DNA of 64,000 nt, taken from the NCBI GenBank assembly GCA_050248735.1, contig JBFWRU010000005.1, positions 62,001-126,000 on the forward strand, read 5' to 3'. Numbering within the stretch: the stretch's first letter is position 1; the number at the start of each line of letters is the position of its first letter. Shown here piece by piece: positions 52,952-60,332 of the stretch. Both the position numbers and the translations under genes were made by a program. Under the pieces are notes generated by a model. That model was not told where the DNA came from. It did no database searches and was given only the letters and a program-made list of their open reading frames with translations. Source of the DNA: JACKFE01 sp050248735. Lineage in GTDB: Bacteria > Nitrospirota > Nitrospiria > Nitrospirales > UBA8639.

Positions 52952-53632
52952 TTAAGGCAGGGCGACCAAATGGTGGCCTGTCAGGCCGAAATAGGCCGCA
53001 TCAACCGTATCCACGGGGGATACGTGCATAAGGAACGGGGTACGATAGTCCCCGTCTCGAACATCATAGTCGCTAGGGATCAAGACCCGCTCAAAATGTT
53101 TTTCATAGGCCGCCAGGATTTTTAATTGAAGACCCCCAACGGGCCCAATCGTTCCATGGTCGGTGATCGTCCCGGTCAACGCTCTTCCTTCCAGGAGCCA
53201 GTCGCCTTTCGCCATGGCCACCACACTCAATCCGACCATAGCCGATAGACTTTCCCCATAGAGAGTCTGGCCGTGGTCCGGAAAGGTCAAATACACCGTC
53301 CACCGGTTTGAATCGATTTTAGCCGCTTCAAAGGCACGGATGATGGCCTGGAGCACCGCTTGGCGGGCATAGGGGGAAAACCGCCCCGGTCTGGTATGAA
53401 ATTGAACTTGTAATCCTGAATGGTCATCCCGTTCGTATAGATCAATTTCCACCCGCGTCACCAACCCGATTGGCCTAAAAGACCGACTGATAGAAGTTCC
53501 CAGAATGGGTACACTTAAGTGGGGAATTCTTTTAGGAAATAGACTCGCCCACACTCCCTCCCCGGGAACAAGAAAAACCACAGTCATCAAAATGAGAAAA
53601 CCCCAAACTGTTTTATTGAATGATCGTTTCAT
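52952..53632 (-). CDS. Secreted stand-alone Lon-type (S16) protease domain
   Basis: 226 residues. A hydrophobic N-terminus (FNKTVWGFLILMTVVFLVPGEGVWA) is a probable signal peptide. The rest matches the Lon proteolytic domain without its ATPase: GESLSAMVGLSVVAMAKGD with candidate nucleophile S128 and TITDHGTIGPVGGLQLKILAAYE with candidate K171. The 43-residue S-to-K spacing equals that of E. coli Lon (S679/K722). Start at 53632 has an AAGGAAGA ribosome binding site. An export route for a Lon-type protease is unusual. Confidence 0.75.
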   Translation of the reverse strand: MKRSFNKTVWGFLILMTVVFLVPGEGVWASLFPKRIPHLSVPILGTSISRSFRPIGLVTRVEIDLYERDDHSGLQVQFHTRPGRFSPYARQAVLQAIIRAFEAAKIDSNRWTVYLTFPDHGQTLYGESLSAMVGLSVVAMAKGDWLLEGRALTGTITDHGTIGPVGGLQLKILAAYEKHFERVLIPSDYDVRDGDYRTPFLMHVSPVDTVDAAYFGLTGHHLVALP

Positions 53633-53856
53633 TATTCTTCCTTTGTTCCAATATACCATCTTCCCTTATTGTATCAAATATTTTCTGCTTTGAACAAAAG
53701 ACGGCTTTATGGCTACAAAAGAGCAAGCGATCCAAGTTGCCCTGAAGCATGTCATCCCCGGGAAGTCCACCATCTCAGGCTTTTTACCAGGTAAGTTACC
53801 CGATGACGTAATGAAGATACCGTTGTAACGGAGGGGAAAAATTCGCAGAATAGGTC

Positions 53857-53949
53857 TCAATGACAGGGAGCCGTGCACCAAAACATGACATACACAAACA
53901 CCGCGACTCCCAGAGCAATGGCGCCGACGAGATACCAGCTTGATTTCAT
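53857..53949 (-). CDS. Putative 30-residue membrane peptide
   Basis: Reads MKSSWYLVGAIALGVAVFVY then VMFWCTAPCH and a stop. It is one membrane helix with two Cys and a terminal His. A strong ribosome binding site, AGGAGGATGAC, precedes the ATG. Lies between the Lon-like protease and a USP gene, both on the minus strand. Confidence 0.5.
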   Translation of the reverse strand: MKSSWYLVGAIALGVAVFVYVMFWCTAPCH

Positions 53950-54027
53950 GTCATCCTCCTAAGGCCGGCCTTCCCTCACATCCATCGTAAAGGTGATCGC
54001 TGACAACAAGGAAGGTATGCTGCCGGA

Positions 54028-54891
54028 TCAGCGGACGACAACAATCGAACAGTCAGTATGATGCACAACGGAATGCGACACACTTCCAAGAAGGAAGCGG
54101 CTAATCCCGGATCGGCTGTGGGTCCGCAGAACCATCAGATCAGGGGAAGTCTGTTGGACCAGTTCGATAATGGTGGAGGAGGGGGCTCCCACCAGAGCCA
54201 CCCCTTTGGCCTGATGTCCCAACTTTTTCAACTCTTCAGAGAGGATGTTGGTAAATTTTTCCGCATACGTAACCATTTCCTTCCGGAAATCTGGAGGAAT
54301 GAGAGCCCCCATAGGCCAAACCGGCTCCGATAAAGGAATCACATGCAGGACGGTCACCGAACACGGCTCACGAAACGGTTTCTTTTTAAAAAAAGCCAAA
54401 ATGGCATCAGCATCCTCCTGGCTTTCAATGGGGACAAGCACATTCTGAATGGCTCTCACGGGTTTTTTGACAATCAATGTCGCGCACTTGGCTTGCGTCA
54501 TTACGCGATGAGAGACGCTTCCAAACATTTGTTCCCGAATCTTCCCCAATCCCCGGGCTCCCAGAACAATTAAATCGGCTTCCTGCTCTTGGGCAATCCG
54601 AAGAACCACTTCGGCCGGGGAACCCGATTCAAGACGTTTTTCCGTTCTACCAATATGAAGCGGCAACAGGGAAACAGCCTGCTCAATCATCCGTTCTCCC
54701 TCCTCCTTCATTGCACGCTCCACGGTGACGGCTAAATCCTTCGCCACTCCGGCTCCCATGGCCGGATAGGGAATACCCGGCACACTGACAACATTCAGCA
54801 CCACCAACGTTTCCGCCGGACTCAAGGCCTCAAACACCCTTGTGGCATCCAATGACTGATCCGATCCGTCTACCGCCAGTACATATTTCAT
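54028..54891 (-). CDS. Tandem universal stress protein
   Basis: 287 residues, two USP domains (about 1-140 and 145-287): MKYVLAVDGSDQSLDATRVFEAL with loop GARGLGKIREQMFGSVSHRV, and VLVPIESQEDADAIL with loop RTHSRSGISRFLLGSVSHSVV. The layout is very like the USP at 27453. Start 54891 follows GAGGAGAGG. Fifth USP gene of the window. No sigma54 motif found upstream. Confidence 0.9.
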   Translation of the reverse strand: MKYVLAVDGSDQSLDATRVFEALSPAETLVVLNVVSVPGIPYPAMGAGVAKDLAVTVERAMKEEGERMIEQAVSLLPLHIGRTEKRLESGSPAEVVLRIAQEQEADLIVLGARGLGKIREQMFGSVSHRVMTQAKCATLIVKKPVRAIQNVLVPIESQEDADAILAFFKKKPFREPCSVTVLHVIPLSEPVWPMGALIPPDFRKEMVTYAEKFTNILSEELKKLGHQAKGVALVGAPSSTIIELVQQTSPDLMVLRTHSRSGISRFLLGSVSHSVVHHTDCSIVVVR

Positions 54892-54993
54892 AAGACCTCT
54901 CCTCTCTAGTAAACATTCCAAGTATTCATACGAATTCTGTACATTCTCACATATCGCCTTGCGGGATTATCCATATAACTCTTTCATGATTGT

Positions 54994-56634
54994 CTACCGG
55001 ACTTCTTTCACCATATCAATGGCCCCGCACGGGCATTCTTCCGCACATATTCCGCACCCTTTGCAAAAATCCTCATTCACCTCATACCCACGGCCTGGTC
55101 CCAATTTAATGATGGCATTATCCGGGCATACCCCGTAGCACGTATCGCATTCGAAACAATTCCCACAGGACAGGCATCGTCGGGCTTCGAGCAGAGCCGT
55201 ATTCTCGTCCAGTCCCCCTAGAATTTCCTCAAACCCCGACTGTCGCCTGGCTAATTCCAGTTGAGGCTGATGACGCTGATCGGCATCCGTGTAATACCAG
55301 GTATTCAACCGTCCAAACTCCGCCACCGCATGAGATTCACCTTTGCGGTATTGGCTTCCTCGCAAATAGGCATCAATATGCCGAGCGGCCTTTTTACCAT
55401 GGCCCGTGGCGACCGTCACCGTGCGCTCTGCCGGCACCATATCCCCTCCTGCAAAGACACCCGGACGACCGGTCATCATAGATTCATTCACCTGAATGGT
55501 CCCGTCCTCGGCTATCGCTAAACCTGCGACTCCCTCCAGAAAGCGCGTATCGACCTTCTGCCCGAGCGCGAGGACGACCGTATCGGCTTCCAGCGTCTCG
55601 AATTTCCCGGTTGGTTGTGGAACCCCCTGTTCGTCCAACACCATCTGTTCCACCGTCAATCCGCTCTCATCAACGCCCCGAATGGTACTTAACCAGCGTG
55701 TCAGCACTCCCTCCTCCAGAGCCTCTTCCACCTCAAAATCATGGGCTGGCATATGTGCCCTATCGCGACGGTAAACGATGACAGCCTCCTCCGCTCCCAG
55801 GCGTTTGGCGGTTCGTGCCGCATCCAAGGCCGTATTGCCTCCTCCATAGACCACCACCCGCCGTCCAATCTGAGGAGGAGTGCCTTCTGACGTATCTTTC
55901 AGAAATCCCAAAGCATCCAGAATCCGTCGTGAGTCGCCTCCGGGAATTTCTACCCGTTTACTCAAATGAGCCCCAATGGCGAGAAACACGGCATCAAAAC
56001 CTTCTGTGTGAATGGTCTGCTCCAAATCCGTCACCGGTCGATTCACCTGAATGGCCACCCCCATGGCTTCAAGCCTGCTGATTTCTGCATCCAGCACCTC
56101 TCGCGGCAACCGGTACTTCGGAATGCCGAACCGCATCATTCCTCCAGCCTTGGGACCTGCCTCATGGATGGTAACGTCATGGCCAAACCTGGCCAAATGA
56201 TACGCAGCGGATAATCCACTCGGTCCGGAACCGACCACCAACACTCGTTTTCCGGTTGAAGGACCCGGCTCAATTTTCCATCCTTGCTGAATAGCCTGAT
56301 CGCCTAAAAACCGCTCCACTGCGTGGATTCCCACCGATTCATCCAGTTGTCCACGATGACAGGCGCCCTCACACGGGTGGTAACAGACCCGTCCATGAAT
56401 GGCCGGAAAGGGATTATCCGCCATCAGAGTGCGCCATGCCCGTTCATACGCGCCTTCCTCTGCGTGATACAGCCACGCTTGAATATTTTCCCCTGCCGGA
56501 CAGGCCTGATTGCAGGGCGGTAAATGGTCGACATAGACGGGACGCATCGTCCGCCAATTGCCGGTATGATTCGCCAGGCTTGAGGCCGGATCTAACGTAA
56601 TCGCATAGGGTTTTCGTTTCATACGCTTGGTCAC
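54994..56634 (-). CDS. GltD-like NAD(P)H-dependent oxidoreductase with C-terminal ferredoxin domain
   Basis: 546 residues. The N-terminal Fe-S motifs (CNQACPAGENIQAWLY, CYHPCEGACHRG) are like the glutamate synthase small subunit; two dinucleotide-binding motifs follow (VLVVGSGPSGLSAAYHLARFG, VVVYGGGNTALDAARTAKRLG), then a C-terminal two-[4Fe-4S] domain (CLSCGNCFECDTCYGVCPDN and CKGCGICAEECPCGAID). It is the last gene of the POR operon, three bases after porB, and may supply or accept ferredoxin electrons, replacing a delta subunit. Confidence 0.88.
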   Translation of the reverse strand: MTKRMKRKPYAITLDPASSLANHTGNWRTMRPVYVDHLPPCNQACPAGENIQAWLYHAEEGAYERAWRTLMADNPFPAIHGRVCYHPCEGACHRGQLDESVGIHAVERFLGDQAIQQGWKIEPGPSTGKRVLVVGSGPSGLSAAYHLARFGHDVTIHEAGPKAGGMMRFGIPKYRLPREVLDAEISRLEAMGVAIQVNRPVTDLEQTIHTEGFDAVFLAIGAHLSKRVEIPGGDSRRILDALGFLKDTSEGTPPQIGRRVVVYGGGNTALDAARTAKRLGAEEAVIVYRRDRAHMPAHDFEVEEALEEGVLTRWLSTIRGVDESGLTVEQMVLDEQGVPQPTGKFETLEADTVVLALGQKVDTRFLEGVAGLAIAEDGTIQVNESMMTGRPGVFAGGDMVPAERTVTVATGHGKKAARHIDAYLRGSQYRKGESHAVAEFGRLNTWYYTDADQRHQPQLELARRQSGFEEILGGLDENTALLEARRCLSCGNCFECDTCYGVCPDNAIIKLGPGRGYEVNEDFCKGCGICAEECPCGAIDMVKEVR

Positions 56635-56637
56635 CCG

Positions 56638-57642
56638 CTAATTAGGTGAGGATACGCCCTCCATTAACTGATAGGTCCGAATATTGGCATCCGCAATGGC
56701 TTGAATATCCCGAATAGCCTGTTCATCACGTGGTTGGAATAGATGCCGAAACCGTCCCTGAAGCAAGAGATACTCTTCGACCGGAACCTGTTTGCGAATA
56801 GAGGTCCGGTCGGTTACCTGCCCCCCTTCTGCCTCAAACAACGGAAATAGTCCACTTTCTACGGCCAGGCGGGCGACTTTAATGGTTTGGGCCGGGTCGG
56901 ACTTCCATCCCAGCGGACATGGCACGTGGACATGAATATACCGCGCTCCCTGCATGGTCATGGCCTTGGTCACTTTGGCTTCCAGATCATGCAAATCCGC
57001 CACGGATGCCGTGGCGACATATGGAATGCCATGCGCCATCGCAATGCGAGGCAGATATTTTCCGACTCCGGCAGGATTCCCCGGTTCTCCACCCACCGCT
57101 TGCGTGGTGTTGGTCCAGGCACGTGGCGGGGTGGACCCCGATCGCTGAACACCCGTATTCATATAGGCTTCATTGTCATAGCAGATATACAGCACGTCAT
57201 CGTTCCGCTCGAACATGCCGGACAGGCAGCCAAATCCGATGTCCACCGTCGCGCCGTCTCCTCCCTGGGCCACCACGCGCACGTTCGATCGACCCTTCGC
57301 GCGGAGCGCCGCGGCCACACCGCTGGCCACTGCCGGGGCATTACCGAATAGCGAATGCAGCCAGGGAATTTGCCAGGAACTGTCCGGATACGGACTGGAA
57401 AAAACTTCCAGACAACCGGTGGCATTGACCGCCACCATTTGCTTCTTTGTCGATCGCATGACGGCATCCAACACATACCGGGCACCCAGCGCCTCTCCGC
57501 ACCCCTGACAGGCCCGATGACCCGAATTCAACGAATTGGTGCGGTCCATTCGGGATTGCACCGTTCGATCGGATTCATCCAGCAATCGATTCCCGACGGT
57601 AAAGGTTCCGGTTTGATAAAACTTGATTCGTGAAGTAGACAT
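56638..57642 (-). CDS. porB: Pyruvate:ferredoxin oxidoreductase beta subunit
   Basis: 334 residues, thiamine diphosphate-binding. Motifs are RACQGCGEALGARYV (Cys for the proximal cluster), NATGCLEVFSSPYP, and the TPP site QGGDGATVDIGFGCLSG followed by YDNEAYMNTGVQRSGSTP, the last typical of pyruvate-type enzymes. Reversible: makes pyruvate from acetyl-CoA and CO2 in autotrophs. Starts 26 bases after porA. Confidence 0.93.
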   Translation of the reverse strand: MSTSRIKFYQTGTFTVGNRLLDESDRTVQSRMDRTNSLNSGHRACQGCGEALGARYVLDAVMRSTKKQMVAVNATGCLEVFSSPYPDSSWQIPWLHSLFGNAPAVASGVAAALRAKGRSNVRVVAQGGDGATVDIGFGCLSGMFERNDDVLYICYDNEAYMNTGVQRSGSTPPRAWTNTTQAVGGEPGNPAGVGKYLPRIAMAHGIPYVATASVADLHDLEAKVTKAMTMQGARYIHVHVPCPLGWKSDPAQTIKVARLAVESGLFPLFEAEGGQVTDRTSIRKQVPVEEYLLLQGRFRHLFQPRDEQAIRDIQAIADANIRTYQLMEGVSSPN

Positions 57643-57668
57643 GCGTGACTTACCTCTATTCCCTCCGT

Positions 57669-58922
57669 TTATGCAGGTTTGACGCCGAAGGGGCCGACGT
57701 CCCGCAAGAGGTTTTCCGGCACAGGACCGGACCGACGATTTTCCATCTGCCGCATCAATTCTTCATTGATCACATCCCAGTTCAAGTCCAGAAAATGGGG
57801 TTCTTCCAATCCCTCCAGACTCGCCTGTTTTACCACATCAATGATGGAGGCACGGGAAATCGCCCGTCCTCCCAGTCCGGCTATGACCGTCTCCACCAAC
57901 GTGGGCAACCCGCGCAGCGCCATTTTGACATCACTGGACACAATTCCTCCCATTCCCACTGCCAAGTCCTTTTCAATCACGATGACGCGCTTGGCGTCGC
58001 CAACCACCTGGCGAAGCGCATGAGCGGGAAATGGCCGGTATAAACTGAGTTTGATCGATCCAACCGGCCACCCTTCTTTCCGCAACTCGTCCACCGCATC
58101 CTTGATCGTGCCGTTCACGGAACCCAGGGCCAGAATCAAGGTGTCGGCTTCCTCGGCCCGATAGGTTTCCAAAAATTGACCGGTTGGTCGCTGAACCACA
58201 GTATGAAACGCCTGATTCAGGCTCGGTACCGTTGCCAATGCACGCTGGTGTTTGTGGTGGGACAGGTACCGAACTTCCGCAAACGCCTCAGGGCCGACCA
58301 TCGCGCCGATGGTCACGGGATCCTGCGGATCTAACACCTGGACAGGATCATACGCTGGAAGAAAGGCATCAACCTGTTCCTGAGTCGGCAGATCCACCGC
58401 TTCAACCGCATGGGTCAGAATATACCCGTCCATGCACACCATCACCGGACAACTCAATTCTTCAGCCAGCCGGAAGGCCTGGATATGCCAATCAACCGCT
58501 TCCTGATTATCCTCCGCAAACAGTTGAATCCATCCTGCATCCCGCATGGCCATGCTGTCCGAATGGTCATTCCAGATATTGATGGGAGCACCTAACGCCC
58601 GATTCGCGATGGTCATCACAATCGGCAGTCCCAACCCTGCCGCGTTGTAGACCGCTTCCGCCATGAACAACAGCCCCTGACTGGTGGTGGCCGTATAGGT
58701 CCGCGCGCCCATCGCAGAGGCGCCGATTAACACGCTCAGCGCGCCAAACTCGGATTCGACATTCAAAAACTGACAGGTACCCACTTCACCGGCTTTGACT
58801 TTCCGGGAAAGGGTTTCGACGATATGAGTCTGGGGGGAAATGGGATAACAGGCCATCACCTCAGGTCGACACAGGCCCACCGCATGAGCCACGGCCTGTG
58901 ACCCCTCAATTTGTCGTCTCAT
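57669..58922 (-). CDS. porA: Pyruvate:ferredoxin oxidoreductase alpha subunit
   Basis: 417 residues. YPISPQTHIVETLS, NVESEFGALSVLIGASAMGARTYTATTSQGLLFMAEA and IANRALGAPINIWNDHSDSMAMRDAGW mark the pyrimidine-binding alpha subunit; IEKDLAVGMGG is near the C-terminus. Stop/start overlap of four bases with porG. Central in reductive TCA metabolism and in low-oxygen pyruvate use. Confidence 0.93.
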   Translation of the reverse strand: MRRQIEGSQAVAHAVGLCRPEVMACYPISPQTHIVETLSRKVKAGEVGTCQFLNVESEFGALSVLIGASAMGARTYTATTSQGLLFMAEAVYNAAGLGLPIVMTIANRALGAPINIWNDHSDSMAMRDAGWIQLFAEDNQEAVDWHIQAFRLAEELSCPVMVCMDGYILTHAVEAVDLPTQEQVDAFLPAYDPVQVLDPQDPVTIGAMVGPEAFAEVRYLSHHKHQRALATVPSLNQAFHTVVQRPTGQFLETYRAEEADTLILALGSVNGTIKDAVDELRKEGWPVGSIKLSLYRPFPAHALRQVVGDAKRVIVIEKDLAVGMGGIVSSDVKMALRGLPTLVETVIAGLGGRAISRASIIDVVKQASLEGLEEPHFLDLNWDVINEELMRQMENRRSGPVPENLLRDVGPFGVKPA

Positions 58923-59521
58923 GATTTCGCCTCTGTCTTTCCGGGAAACGCCGATGACGTCATCAGACTTTCCATATAGTGATAGGCCTCATCCGCCACC
59001 CGGGCGTTGAGCGTTCCCGATTCTCCAGGAAACCGCTCGGTGATCGCCTGTGTCAATGAGGAGAGAGACATAACCCCGGTTGCAGCAGCAAACCCTGCCA
59101 CCAGAGCCACATTGGCAATCGGTCGACCCTGATGCTTCATGGCGAGATCGGAAGCCGGTAACGTCATGACACGAATGTCCGGTTGCTCACGGTTCAAATC
59201 GTTCAGGCCCAATTCATCAAGGGATCGGGTGGTATTAATCAGGACCATGGCTTGAGGAGTGATACCCTTGAATACATCCACCTGATAAAGAAGCGTCGAG
59301 TCTTGGATAAGCAGCCCGTCAGGATGATAGACCGGCTCCCGGCTTCGAATAGGATGGTCATCGATCCGGCAGAAGGCCATGACCGGTGCGCCCATTCGTT
59401 CGGAGCCAAAGCTGGGAAAAGCCTGGGCAAACCTGCCTTCCTGAAAAGCCGCGAGCGACAACAGTTCCGCCGCCGTCACGACTCCCTGCCCTCCTCTCCC
59501 ATGAATACGAATCTGGATCAT
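58919..59521 (-). CDS. porG: Pyruvate:ferredoxin oxidoreductase gamma subunit
   Basis: 200 residues: IRIHGRGGQGVVTAAELLSLAAFQEGRFAQAFPSFGSERMGAPVMAFCRIDD is the characteristic gamma block. ATG 59521 has a GGAGAA ribosome binding site; a longer in-frame start at 59665 would span the sigma54 promoter. First gene of the operon, followed by alpha, beta and the GltD-like subunit. Confidence 0.92.
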   Translation of the reverse strand: MIQIRIHGRGGQGVVTAAELLSLAAFQEGRFAQAFPSFGSERMGAPVMAFCRIDDHPIRSREPVYHPDGLLIQDSTLLYQVDVFKGITPQAMVLINTTRSLDELGLNDLNREQPDIRVMTLPASDLAMKHQGRPIANVALVAGFAAATGVMSLSSLTQAITERFPGESGTLNARVADEAYHYMESLMTSSAFPGKTEAKS

Positions 59522-59565
59522 ACGAACATTCTCCAAGATTGAAAGGACCCACATCAGATCAAAAT

Positions 59566-59581
59566 GGCAAGAGATATGCCT
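59566..59581 (-). promoter_or_regulatory. Sigma54 (-24/-12) promoter candidate
   Basis: On the minus strand AGGCATATCTCTTGCC keeps GGCAT and TTGC at exact spacing; only the outer bases differ. It is 44 bases before the porG start. Confidence 0.6.
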
Positions 59582-59699
59582 TATTTCGTAAAATCCGAAA
59601 TTGTTGAATGGAACGGGAAAAATCCCAGCAATGTTGATCACAAGAAGGCCCATGTGCAGGAACACTGGGGAAAAGAAGAACAGTCAAAATCATGGGGCC

Positions 59700-59716
59700 T
59701 GTAGAAAAATGCCCCA
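59700..59716 (-). promoter_or_regulatory. Imperfect activator dyad
   Basis: On the minus strand TGGGGC-ATTTT-TCTACA, one mismatch per half against TGTnGC-N5-GCnACA. 118 bases upstream of the POR sigma54 promoter. Confidence 0.35.
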
Positions 59717-59825
59717 ATGGGCTAGCGAAATTGATTAAGAGTCCCGCAGAGAGCGATGCAAATGAACAAGCACATAACCTCGGAATCACGGGTAACATGT
59801 GAGTTAAAAATTAAGGAGGCTTCAA

Positions 59826-60314
59826 TTGTCATCGTCAACATCCCCTTCACAATATCTCTGCCGGGTGGCTCTCGTCATCTGGATAATCAGCGCAGGCGTG
59901 CTGGGCTGGTTTTTCGTTAAAGGAACGACAACCCCTTCAGCCGATGCCCGCACTACCGTGCATCTCGCTCCTAGCGAACGGGACCTTATTCTCACGGAGA
60001 TGCGGCAACTCTTACGGGCCGTGCATGGAGTGGTGGCGGGGGTAAGTGATCCTGACCAGACGAAAGGACATGCAAAGGCTGCCGTCGCCGCCCGCTCGGC
60101 GGGAATGGTGATGGCTGTGGATGACAACCCCGGGCTCATGCTCAAACTTCCTCTTCCCATGAAACAACTCGGGATGTCCGTGCATCGGGATTTTGACGAA
60201 TTGGCTGATACCATCGCCCGTGGCGCGACGTCGCAGGACATCCTTCAACGTTTATCGAATATCACCAACCGATGTCTGGCCTGCCACGAAATGTATCAAC
60301 TCAAAGAAAGTTAA
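59826..60314 (+). CDS. Membrane-anchored cytochrome with C-terminal CxxCH haem
   Basis: 162 residues. An N-terminal membrane helix or signal anchor (VALVIWIISAGVLGWFFV) is followed by a helical domain with a C-terminal C150-x-x-C153-H154 (NRCLACHEMY), the arrangement of class II (c'-type) cytochromes, which may bind NO or O2 or carry electrons. TTG start at 59826, supported by AAGGAGG eight bases upstream. It precedes the P-type ATPase by 18 bases in the same direction. Confidence 0.8.
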   Translation: MSSSTSPSQYLCRVALVIWIISAGVLGWFFVKGTTTPSADARTTVHLAPSERDLILTEMRQLLRAVHGVVAGVSDPDQTKGHAKAAVAARSAGMVMAVDDNPGLMLKLPLPMKQLGMSVHRDFDELADTIARGATSQDILQRLSNITNRCLACHEMYQLKES

Positions 60315-60332
60315 AAAATCTCCTTCCCTGTA

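Larger units (their letters stand above)
59522..59825. other. Divergent POR/cytochrome intergenic region
   Basis: About 300 bases with a sigma54 promoter (59566-59581, minus) and an upstream dyad-like sequence (59700-59716). No gene seen. No clear promoter was found for the plus-strand cytochrome. Confidence 0.5.
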
